In this document: positions 1 to 5,640 of the stretch, in pieces | Layout: the number at the start of each line of letters is the position of its first letter | How positions within the stretch are numbered: the first letter of the stretch is position 1 | Assembly (NCBI GenBank): GCA_938039305.1 | Contig: CALHUZ010000564.1 | Span: 1 to 7,007 of the forward strand | DNA: 7,007 nucleotides | Direction: 5' to 3' | DNA from: an uncultured Saprospiraceae bacterium | GTDB taxonomy: Bacteria > Bacteroidota > Bacteroidia > Chitinophagales > Saprospiraceae | Made by a program: the position numbers and the translations under genes | Notes under the pieces: model-generated | Database searches by the model: none | What the model was told of the DNA's origin: nothing | Seen by the model: only the letters and a program-made list of their open reading frames with translations

Positions 1-1326
1 ATCGATCAATGGGGGGATATAGAATGGAACAGTATGTTTAACTCATTTTATGGATGTACATATCTAACGATCCCTGCAGTAGATGCGCCAGATTTATCAG
101 GTGTACCATCTATGTCATCTATGTTGCGTGGTTGCGATGCCTTTAATCAAGATATATCTCATTGGGATGTATCCAATGTAACCGATATGTCTTTGCTCTT
201 TCGTTCTTCAGATGCTTTCAATCAGGACATCTCTAATTGGGATGTCTCTGCTGTAACTAACATGTCATTTATGTTTAGTAGAGCACCTTCATTCAATCAA
301 GATCTTTCTAATTGGAATGTATCCAATGTGGAGAATATGTCCACCATGTTTGGCGGCGCAAGTTCTTTCAATCAACCGCTTCCCTGGGGCACTAAGACCA
401 GCAAGGTCACCGATATGTCTGGTATGTTTAACGGTGCTGATATCTTTAATCAAGACATATCCCTTTGGGATGTTTCTGCGGTCACAGACATGGGCAACAT
501 GTTTCGCGAAGCTGGTGCTTTCAATCAGAATATCTCAGGTTGGGATGTCGGTATGGTAACTGATATGTCCCAGATGTTTCGAGAGGCTATTGCACTTAAT
601 CAACCGTTGACTTGGGGCGGCCTTACGGCAAATGTCACATCTATGTCTCAAATGTTCTTAGGTGCCACAAGCTTTAATCAAGACATCAGCGGCTGGGATG
701 TTTCCTCGGTTACTGATATGGGTGCCATGTTTTTAACAGCTTCAGCCTTCAATCAAGATCTATCAAGCTGGGTTGTATCTGCAGTAACTACTATGGGTGA
801 TATGTTTGAATCGGCCACAGCGTTTAATCAAGATCTTTCTAATTGGAATATATCGCTTGTGACTAACATGGACGACATGCTCGATGATTGTGGCATGGAT
901 GCCGATAACTATGATGCGACGCTGATTGGATGGGCCAATCAAACGGTACAACCCAATGTTAGCTTAGGAGCTAAGGATCTTGAATATTGTAATGGGCAAG
1001 CTGCACATACATCATTAGAAAATGATGACGGCTGGAACATCACTGATGACACCTTTAGATGCATCAATGATGAAGTACCATTTGTCACTACTTGGAAAAC
1101 TGACAATCCGGGCACGTCATGTTCTAGCTGTATCACCATTCCGACTGCAAGTGTCGGTTATGACTATGATGTAGATATCGACAATGATGGCAACTTCGAA
1201 GTGCTCGGTGTGACTGGCGATTTCAATTATACTTTTCCCGCTCCTGGCACTTATACGATCGCCATCCGTGGGGCCTTTCCAAGAATTTCTTTCAATGATC
1301 AAGGAGACAAAGAAAAGTTACTAACT
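1..1326 (+). repeat. One full 442-codon module of the surface protein
   Basis: The first codons of the window and the segment from 1327 encode the same module opening, (I/V)DQWGDI(E/K)W, then SMF, GC, LTIPA and PDLS. At DNA level bases 2-27 and 1328-1353 match at 24 of 26 positions. The period is therefore 1326 bases, made of lead-in, DUF285 array, linker and PKD-like domain. The second module starts at 1327 but ends in the C-terminal domain rather than another PKD-like domain. More modules may lie upstream of the window. Confidence 0.85.
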
Positions 1327-2460
1327 GTCGATCAATGGGGAGATATAAAATGGGCATCGATGTTTTTGGCATTTGAAGGCTGTAGTAATCTAACGATACC
1401 TGCACAAGACAACCCTGATCTAAGTATTGTAACTAATATGGATAGGATGTTTGCAGAAGCGACCTCATTCAATCAAAATATCTCTGACTGGGATGTTTCT
1501 AATGTGACAAACATGCAACATATGTTTCGTGGTGCTAAGTCTTTTAATCAACCACTTGATTGGGATGTTTCTTCTGTAACGGACATGTCAGGCATGTTTA
1601 GAAATGCTGATGCGTTTAATCAAAACATTTCTAATTGGGATGTATCCTCCGTCATAGACATGAGGCAGTTGTTCTTCAGTGCAGACTCTTATAATCAACC
1701 CCTTACTTGGGGCAATAAAACATCGAATGTCACTGATATGTCTGGTATGTTCGTCAATATCGATGACTTTAATCAGGATCTCTCCGGTTGGGATGTATCT
1801 AATGTGACAGACATGTCAGATATGTTTGCGAATTCTGATGCTTTTAATATTCTTCCGGACTGGGGAAGCATGACTGGCAATGTAACATCTATGTACATGA
1901 TGTTTCGCGGTGCAACGTCTTTTAATCAAGACCTATCGGGATGGGACTTTTCCTCAGTGACAGATATGGCTTACATGTTTAATGATGCAAAAGCATTTGA
2001 TCAAGACTTAGGCACCTGGGACATATCCAATGTTATACAAATGGACTCCATGTTAGATAGTACAAACCTAAGTATACATAACTACGACCAGACATTAATT
2101 GGTTGGTCTCAACAGCAAGTACAATCAGATGTCGTCTTAGGCTCTTTAACTTTACGATACTGTACATCCAAAGAAGCAAGAGATATCCTGGTCAACACAC
2201 ACAACTGGGCAATCTTTGGAGACATCTTAGGCAGTGGTGAAAATATATGGACAGAAACTACCCCGACTAATTGGAATGATACTCCTGCTCTTTGGTCACT
2301 TAGTCAAGTACCTGGAACATGTCACAACGTCATCATCACTTCGGGTACCAACATCACACTTCAGGATCAGAATAAAGGCTTTGGAGCAACACTAGAGGTA
2401 GAAGTAGGGGCAATGATGGAAGTCGAGCCCGGCGGGGCCTTGGAGATCGGTGGGAACTAA
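1..2460 (+). CDS. BspA-like surface protein with DUF285 repeats, 5' end outside window
   Basis: This is the C-terminal 819 codons of a large repeat protein. The frame is open from base 1, and codons 1-11 (IDQWGDIEWNS) match an internal segment at 1327-1359, so the ATG at 34 is internal. In order: a module lead-in (1-141), ten DUF285 repeats (142-897; consensus FNQDISxWDVSxVTDMSxMF), a linker with YDATLIGW and a paired-Cys region (898-1068), a PKD-like beta domain opening PFVTTWKTDNPGTS (about 1069-1326), a second lead-in (1327-1467), eight more repeats (1468-2070), a YDQTLIGW linker (to about 2238), and a short Gly/Val-rich beta domain (2239-2457). Proteins of this family are usually secreted or surface-exposed and implicated in adhesion; that role is inferred here. 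The signal peptide would lie upstream. I see no type IX sorting domain at the C-terminus, which ends LEIGGN. Family assignment is firm; function is not. Confidence 0.93.
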   Translation: MDQWGDIEWNSMFNSFYGCTYLTIPAVDAPDLSGVPSMSSMLRGCDAFNQDISHWDVSNVTDMSLLFRSSDAFNQDISNWDVSAVTNMSFMFSRAPSFNQDLSNWNVSNVENMSTMFGGASSFNQPLPWGTKTSKVTDMSGMFNGADIFNQDISLWDVSAVTDMGNMFREAGAFNQNISGWDVGMVTDMSQMFREAIALNQPLTWGGLTANVTSMSQMFLGATSFNQDISGWDVSSVTDMGAMFLTASAFNQDLSSWVVSAVTTMGDMFESATAFNQDLSNWNISLVTNMDDMLDDCGMDADNYDATLIGWANQTVQPNVSLGAKDLEYCNGQAAHTSLENDDGWNITDDTFRCINDEVPFVTTWKTDNPGTSCSSCITIPTASVGYDYDVDIDNDGNFEVLGVTGDFNYTFPAPGTYTIAIRGAFPRISFNDQGDKEKLLTVDQWGDIKWASMFLAFEGCSNLTIPAQDNPDLSIVTNMDRMFAEATSFNQNISDWDVSNVTNMQHMFRGAKSFNQPLDWDVSSVTDMSGMFRNADAFNQNISNWDVSSVIDMRQLFFSADSYNQPLTWGNKTSNVTDMSGMFVNIDDFNQDLSGWDVSNVTDMSDMFANSDAFNILPDWGSMTGNVTSMYMMFRGATSFNQDLSGWDFSSVTDMAYMFNDAKAFDQDLGTWDISNVIQMDSMLDSTNLSIHNYDQTLIGWSQQQVQSDVVLGSLTLRYCTSKEARDILVNTHNWAIFGDILGSGENIWTETTPTNWNDTPALWSLSQVPGTCHNVIITSGTNITLQDQNKGFGATLEVEVGAMMEVEPGGALEIGGN
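142..897 (+). repeat. DUF285 repeat array 1 (10 units of 25-26 codons)
   Basis: Ten tandem protein repeats run from the first FNQD to just before DADNYD. Eight units are 25 residues, of the type FNQD(I/L)SxWDVSxVTxMxxMF. Units 4 (367-444) and 7 (595-672) are 26 residues and carry NQPLxWG with a T-rich centre in place of NQDxSxWDVS. Synonymous codons differ between units (for example ttcaatcag, tttaatcaa), which suggests old duplication rather than recent slippage. Confidence 0.93.
1468..2070 (+). repeat. DUF285 repeat array 2 (8 units of 24-26 codons)
   Basis: Eight units begin at FNQNISDWDVSNV. Unit lengths are 25, 24, 25, 26, 25, 26, 25 and 25 residues. Variant units with a Pro after the N-terminal Asn fall at positions 2 (FNQPLDW), 4 (YNQPLTWG) and 6 (FNILPDWG), alternating with canonical FNQ(D/N)(I/L)S units. 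The last unit (FDQDLGTWDISNV) leads into the YDQTLIGW linker, just as array 1 leads into YDATLIGW. Confidence 0.92.
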
Positions 2461-2654
2461 TGAACAGTAATTATAAATAATTTGTAAAAGATTCGTTTAC
2501 ACTCAAAGTGTTGATAGCTAAATTTGATTTCGCCTTTCACTTCCCTAAACATCCTATTCATGCCTTTCAACTCCTCTTTGAAAAGAGGTATCTGTAATTT
2601 GGTGTTGCTATGAAGGTTGAACCCTAATTTTTCATATACGATATCGCACTTGGA
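2457..2654 (-). pseudogene. GNAT-family acetyltransferase, C-terminal remnant
   Basis: The minus-strand frame here reads SKCDIVYEKLGFNLHSNTK, then LQIPLFKEELKGMNRMFRE, then a less recognisable tail to a TAG at 2457-2459. The YEKLGF block followed by HSNTxLxIPLFKEELKGMNRM is the ending I associate with Bacteroidota GNAT N-acetyltransferases, where (F)YEKLGF forms the last conserved part of the acetyl-CoA fold. The frame is closed immediately upstream by TAA (2655-2657), and there is no start codon and no N-terminal or acetyl-CoA-binding core, so roughly the first 100 residues of a normal enzyme are absent. The piece begins exactly where a CGCGGAT-type intergenic repeat ends. It converges on the surface-protein gene and overlaps its last 4 bases. 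It is most likely a dead fragment. Family recall is from memory and unverified. Confidence 0.6.
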
Positions 2655-2749
2655 TTAGTGTCGATCACAAAAAGGATTCTTTAATCGATTTTATTCAATC
2701 CGCGAAATCTCTTAATCCTTCTCATCCGCGGTTCAGACAATTTTGCCAG
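2655..2749 (-). repeat. CGCGGAT-type intergenic repeat, long copy
   Basis: Read on the minus strand, this segment starts GGCAAAATTGTCTGAACCGC and continues with recurring GGAT/GATT units (GCGGATGAG, GGATTAAGAG, GCGGATTGAA, CGATTAAAG). Its first 32 bases (2718-2749) recur at 4040-4071 with three mismatches. Inside it are 7-base inverted arms, aaggatt at 2672-2678 and aatcctt at 2714-2720, the minus-strand 3' arm running into five T residues. It begins 12 bases after the doxX-family stop codon and ends where the GNAT fragment starts. The left limit is an estimate. Confidence 0.6.
2667..2720 (-). terminator. Possible weak terminator for the DoxX-family gene
   Basis: Arms of seven bases (AAGGATT and AATCCTT on the minus strand) enclose a 35-base loop, and the 3' arm leads into TTTTT. 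The long loop and low-GC stem make it a poor classical terminator, but it lies about 40 bases beyond the stop codon of the minus-strand gene ending at 2762, where a terminator would be expected. It is part of the intergenic repeat and may simply reflect the repeat's own structure. Confidence 0.22.
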
Positions 2750-2761
2750 TAGAAGGGCCTT

Positions 2762-4012
2762 TCACCTATTAAACGGATACTCATTTATCCAGTTGAATTT
2801 TCGTCCTACTAAAGTTCTTTTTGAAAGATCTTCCTTTCTCATCAAGATTCTTATTGAATCACTTTTGTAAATCCCATAGAGCTCGACTCTATCATTAGCT
2901 AATATATCATACTTTAGTTCGTGATAATTAGAAGCATTATTTTGTTTGAACTTGACAATATTCTTTGTGGTATCAGACTCAAAATTATAATTTATTTCTT
3001 TGCTTGTCTTAGTCTTTATAGTAGCATATCCTTTCCAACCCTGGATAAAAGTTTTCCATTCTTCTAGTTCGGAAGGCTCTGGTGTTAATTCAGGAACAAT
3101 AATAGCTTTTCTTTCAACATCTTCAACTACGTACTTGCCATAGAAAAGCGGCTTAGTTGATTTTGGGCCAAACTCCTTGCTACGTTGATCTGCCCTGTAA
3201 AATGAAAATCCTAAGTAAGCGATCAGAGCAATCCACTTAACGATATTCTTAGCTTTGATGAATTTATCTGGTACCACATCTATATTGGGTCTTGGTGTTA
3301 CACTTTCATTACTTATAAAGAATTGGATAATGCGCTTTAGATCAATAGAGATTAGATAAAGAGCAATTATGACCATATGGGTAGAAAGCAGCTTTACAGG
3401 CACATCGTAACAATAGTTCAGCATCATTACATTTATCATAACCCCAAATGTTGTTAAGGCCCCAAGCGTCAAAGTTTTCCTGCTGAACAAGAGCATGCCG
3501 CCGATAAACTCAAGTGCTCCGGTAAACATTGTATAGCCTTTGGAATAACCCATGAAGGTCCAAAGTAGTCCCATAGGCGAAAAGTCCCCTAATTCTTGAT
3601 CAAACCTTAAGACGTTCGGGAAAGGAAATTGCAGATAGAAAAGCTTTGCGATACCATAACCGATCATTTGAAATGCTAAATAGTACCGAACTAAAATGAT
3701 CAACCACCTTTTGAGTTGACTGTAGTTAATTCGCTTTCTGTCGACTAATTTTATTGCGAAAGCAAGTAAAATCGAAATAGCTAAAAAAAGTAAGACTTGA
3801 AAATAGTTGTAAGTAGTGTCTCCACTTCCATTTGTAAAAATCGTTATTGGCGATTCATATCCTATTAGTTGAGCAAACTTCGGAACAAGGTATTGCCAAA
3901 TTGGCTCTGTTATAAACGTAAAAAAGAACTGCGTAGAGTTCGTGTACAAAAAGAAGTAGACAAATAGAAACAGAAAAAGCAACTTCTGAAAATAACTCCA
4001 TTCCTTGTTCAT
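2762..4012 (-). CDS. DoxX-family integral membrane protein with C-terminal soluble domain
   Basis: This 416-residue membrane protein shows about seven hydrophobic segments (roughly residues 11-33, 68-90, 103-125, 144-173, 178-200, 208-230 and 256-273) and a polar C-terminal domain of about 140 residues. The core matches the DoxX/SURF4-like pattern: YGIAKLF around 119-125, TGALEFIGGMLLF at 164-176, then LTLGALTTFGVMINVMMLN and an STHM segment at 210-213. Simple DoxX proteins are about 130-150 residues; this longer form with a tail is one I associate with Bacteroidota. Its biochemical role is unknown; the DoxX name comes from an archaeal quinone oxidoreductase subunit and does not transfer function. 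The start at 4012 has AGAGGA three bases upstream, too close for an ideal ribosome site. The stop is TGA. It lies 84 bases after the desaturase-family gene, with an intergenic repeat in that gap and another copy just past its own stop. Confidence 0.8.
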   Translation of the reverse strand: MNKEWSYFQKLLFLFLFVYFFLYTNSTQFFFTFITEPIWQYLVPKFAQLIGYESPITIFTNGSGDTTYNYFQVLLFLAISILLAFAIKLVDRKRINYSQLKRWLIILVRYYLAFQMIGYGIAKLFYLQFPFPNVLRFDQELGDFSPMGLLWTFMGYSKGYTMFTGALEFIGGMLLFSRKTLTLGALTTFGVMINVMMLNYCYDVPVKLLSTHMVIIALYLISIDLKRIIQFFISNESVTPRPNIDVVPDKFIKAKNIVKWIALIAYLGFSFYRADQRSKEFGPKSTKPLFYGKYVVEDVERKAIIVPELTPEPSELEEWKTFIQGWKGYATIKTKTSKEINYNFESDTTKNIVKFKQNNASNYHELKYDILANDRVELYGIYKSDSIRILMRKEDLSKRTLVGRKFNWINEYPFNR

Positions 4013-4030
4013 AAGTCCTCTTTACATTTT

Positions 4031-4059
4031 GAACAATATCTTCTCATCCGCGATTCAAA
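4031..4059 (-). promoter_or_regulatory. Tentative Bacteroidota-type promoter for the DoxX-family gene
   Basis: On the minus strand a TTTG (plus 4056-4059) precedes TATTGTTC (plus 4031-4038) by 17 bases. The second box matches the Bacteroidota -7 consensus TAnnTTTG at four of its six fixed positions. It lies 18 bases before the ATG. The TTTG falls inside the short copy of the intergenic repeat. The spacer is shorter than the usual 19-20, so this is weak. Confidence 0.2.
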
Positions 4060-4071
4060 CAATTTTGCAAG
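4040..4071 (-). repeat. CGCGGAT-type intergenic repeat, short copy
   Basis: This 32-base segment matches 2718-2749 in the same orientation at 29 of 32 positions; the differences are at 4053, 4058 and 4069. It sits in the 84-base gap between the desaturase-family gene, whose stop is 25 bases away, and the DoxX-family start. In both copies the repeat begins shortly after the stop codon of a minus-strand gene. Beyond these 32 bases the flanks diverge: the long GGATT-rich extension is not present here. Confidence 0.75.
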
Positions 4072-4096
4072 CAGACGATATTTTATAAGCCCACCA

Positions 4097-5029
4097 CTAC
4101 CCCTTCACAAGCCCTGCAGCTATCTTTTGTGTCTTGACAGTACTCATTTGGCTTTTATCATGAGACCATCCAGGAGGTAAAAAGATATAGCACATCATAG
4201 CTCTAATATTAGGAGCTGTTTTTAAATCTTTCCAAAGCTCCTTAAACTCTCCAAAGTGAGTATTTAGATAGCTACCCGTGTTGGTATCTCTGGTGATGCC
4301 ATAGATAGGAGGCTCATCTTCTTTGATATCGACTCTTGTACCAAGGATCGTATCCCACAGCAATATCAATGTCGTGTAATTAGTATCCATGTACACCAGA
4401 TTTTTTGAATGGTGCACTCTATGATGATTGGGCGTAATGATGAAATGCCTTAGAAATCCAAACCTCATATCTGCACTACAATGAATAACTATATTCCAGA
4501 TTTGATCCAGTACATTAATCGCTACAATTATAATCGGATCAACTCCAAGTAGTGCAGGAACAGCTCCTAAGAATATCGGTAGATACGTGATTTCAAAAAC
4601 AGAGAGATTATGGCCTACAAAAATGTTCATATCCTCAGGGGCATGATGTGGCGCGTGCATGCACCACAACAGTCGCACTTTATGTGAGGCCATATGTACC
4701 ACCCAGTGACTCAATTCATATATCACCAATCCTGCCGTCCATCCCCACACCGTTCCTATACCTCCTAATTCCCACAGGGCAAATGGACTGATATTCACAG
4801 CTAAAAATCCAATGGACAGTGGAACGAATACAAATCCGAATAAATTGACAAATACCGCTGCTATAAATAGACTGAAGACAGTCATTCCCCTTTCTCTTTT
4901 ATTTCTGACCTTCTTGTAATAATAGTGTATCACAAGCTCTACAAATCCTAAAACAATTGCAGATAAGAAGACTATAGAAAGTATGGATTGTAGAGTTTCA
5001 ATATTGAAGATGGAAGTGAGAGTGGACAT
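4097..5029 (-). CDS. Sterol desaturase / fatty acid hydroxylase family membrane enzyme
   Basis: This 310-residue protein belongs to the fatty acid hydroxylase superfamily of membrane di-iron enzymes, which use O2 to hydroxylate or desaturate lipids. The histidine clusters are intact: H108-WVV-H112 (HX3H), H125-AP-H128H129 (HXXHH) and H203-RV-H206H207 (HXXHH), with further histidines at 116, 140, 183 and 195. These would coordinate the iron pair at the cytoplasmic face. Hydrophobic segments lie near residues 13-36, 51-79, 90-107 and 145-172. The length is normal for bacterial members. The substrate cannot be read from sequence; sterols are unlikely as a default in Bacteroidota, and fatty acyl chains, carotenoids or other lipids are alternatives. 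The ATG at 5029 is the first in frame; no Shine-Dalgarno sequence is visible, and TATATTAG (plus 5049-5056) resembles a -7 box but lacks a good upstream partner. The stop is TAG. Confidence 0.9.
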   Translation of the reverse strand: MSTLTSIFNIETLQSILSIVFLSAIVLGFVELVIHYYYKKVRNKRERGMTVFSLFIAAVFVNLFGFVFVPLSIGFLAVNISPFALWELGGIGTVWGWTAGLVIYELSHWVVHMASHKVRLLWCMHAPHHAPEDMNIFVGHNLSVFEITYLPIFLGAVPALLGVDPIIIVAINVLDQIWNIVIHCSADMRFGFLRHFIITPNHHRVHHSKNLVYMDTNYTTLILLWDTILGTRVDIKEDEPPIYGITRDTNTGSYLNTHFGEFKELWKDLKTAPNIRAMMCYIFLPPGWSHDKSQMSTVKTQKIAAGLVKG

Positions 5030-5177
5030 AAGATGGGTTATGTGGTATCTAATATAGGAAGTTCTTGCTATTTAGATAACTGTTGTTGACTTGCTATTCG
5101 CAGTGAGTATGACCTACCATCCATACTTCGCCTCTATAAAGCATCTATAACATTTCATATTCGGTCTGTCTCAATAG

Positions 5178-5591
5178 CTAAAATTCAAAATCCTTGATGG
5201 GAGAAGATATATCAACTAGTGTTCCATTCGGATCTTTAAGTAACAATCGCCTTTGTCCATAGGCAGTATCTGCTGGTTCGCTAATGATGTCGAATTTCTC
5301 TTGTTGTGCTACTTGAAATATCGCATCTGCATCATCAACTACAAATGTTATATAAAATCCTTGTGGGTTTGATTGAAAATCTTTTGGCACTAACTCATTA
5401 GTTCTGTCGATTATCCCTAATTCTAACGACCTATCGGCTGAAGCTAAATGCACAAACCAGTCACTATCGTATGCTACCTCAAGACTGAAGAGCTTTGTAT
5501 AAAAATCTCTGCTTTCTGACAACTTGTCTGAACAGATGTTCGTCATCAATCGGTTTACTTTTTGCATCTCTAACTTTTTCTTTTCATTCAT
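5178..5591 (-). CDS. VOC (glyoxalase/bleomycin-resistance) superfamily protein
   Basis: This small cytoplasmic protein of 137 residues has the VOC pattern: LMTNICSDKLSESRDFYTKL opens the first beta-alpha-beta unit (residues 15-34), and YGQRRLLLKDPNGTLVDI closes the second (111-128). Members include glyoxalase I, extradiol dioxygenases and antibiotic-binding proteins. The usual metal ligands are not obvious: the position often Glu near the C-terminus appears to be Asp127, and no N-terminal His stands out, so catalysis cannot be assumed. Translation may start at Met1 (5591) or at Met9 (5567) after a Lys-rich stretch; many relatives begin close to the NRLMTN segment, so the first eight residues are uncertain. 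It follows the metallo-hydrolase gene by 49 bases on the same strand and could be co-transcribed with it. The stop is TAG. Confidence 0.82.
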   Translation of the reverse strand: MNEKKKLEMQKVNRLMTNICSDKLSESRDFYTKLFSLEVAYDSDWFVHLASADRSLELGIIDRTNELVPKDFQSNPQGFYITFVVDDADAIFQVAQQEKFDIISEPADTAYGQRRLLLKDPNGTLVDISSPIKDFEF

Positions 5592-5640
5592 CTCACAAAG
5601 TTTAATCTCTTCCTTAATTGATACGTTGCTATAAATGCAA

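Noticed and set aside
34..36. ATG at 34 as the start of the surface protein
   Set aside because: The frame is open through base 1, and the codons before it match the internal module start at 1327, so this Met is internal.
317..559. Overlapping plus-strand open frame of 80 codons
   Set aside because: It lies wholly inside the DUF285 coding region in another frame; its content reflects the repeat codons.
142..897. Regular ~75-base periodicity resembling a repeat array such as CRISPR
   Set aside because: The units are in-frame protein repeats with varied synonymous codons and no constant repeats separating unique spacers.
763..1302. Three antisense open frames (763-951, 939-1139, 1117-1302)
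   Set aside because: All are antisense to the surface-protein gene and show no recognisable protein features.
2573..2588. Hairpin cctctt-tgaa-aagagg as a terminator for the surface-protein gene
   Set aside because: It lies 113 bases past the stop, has no T-run on either strand, and coincides with the LFKEE codons of the GNAT fragment.
2532..2764. Octamer gcctttca occurring three times (2532, 2562, 2757)
   Set aside because: The first two fall in the KG codons of the GNAT fragment, and the third is at the doxX stop; an 8-mer this simple can recur by chance.
5030..5177. Gap between the VOC and desaturase-family genes
   Set aside because: I checked it for small genes, hairpins and the intergenic repeat and found nothing I could support beyond a lone TATATTAG.
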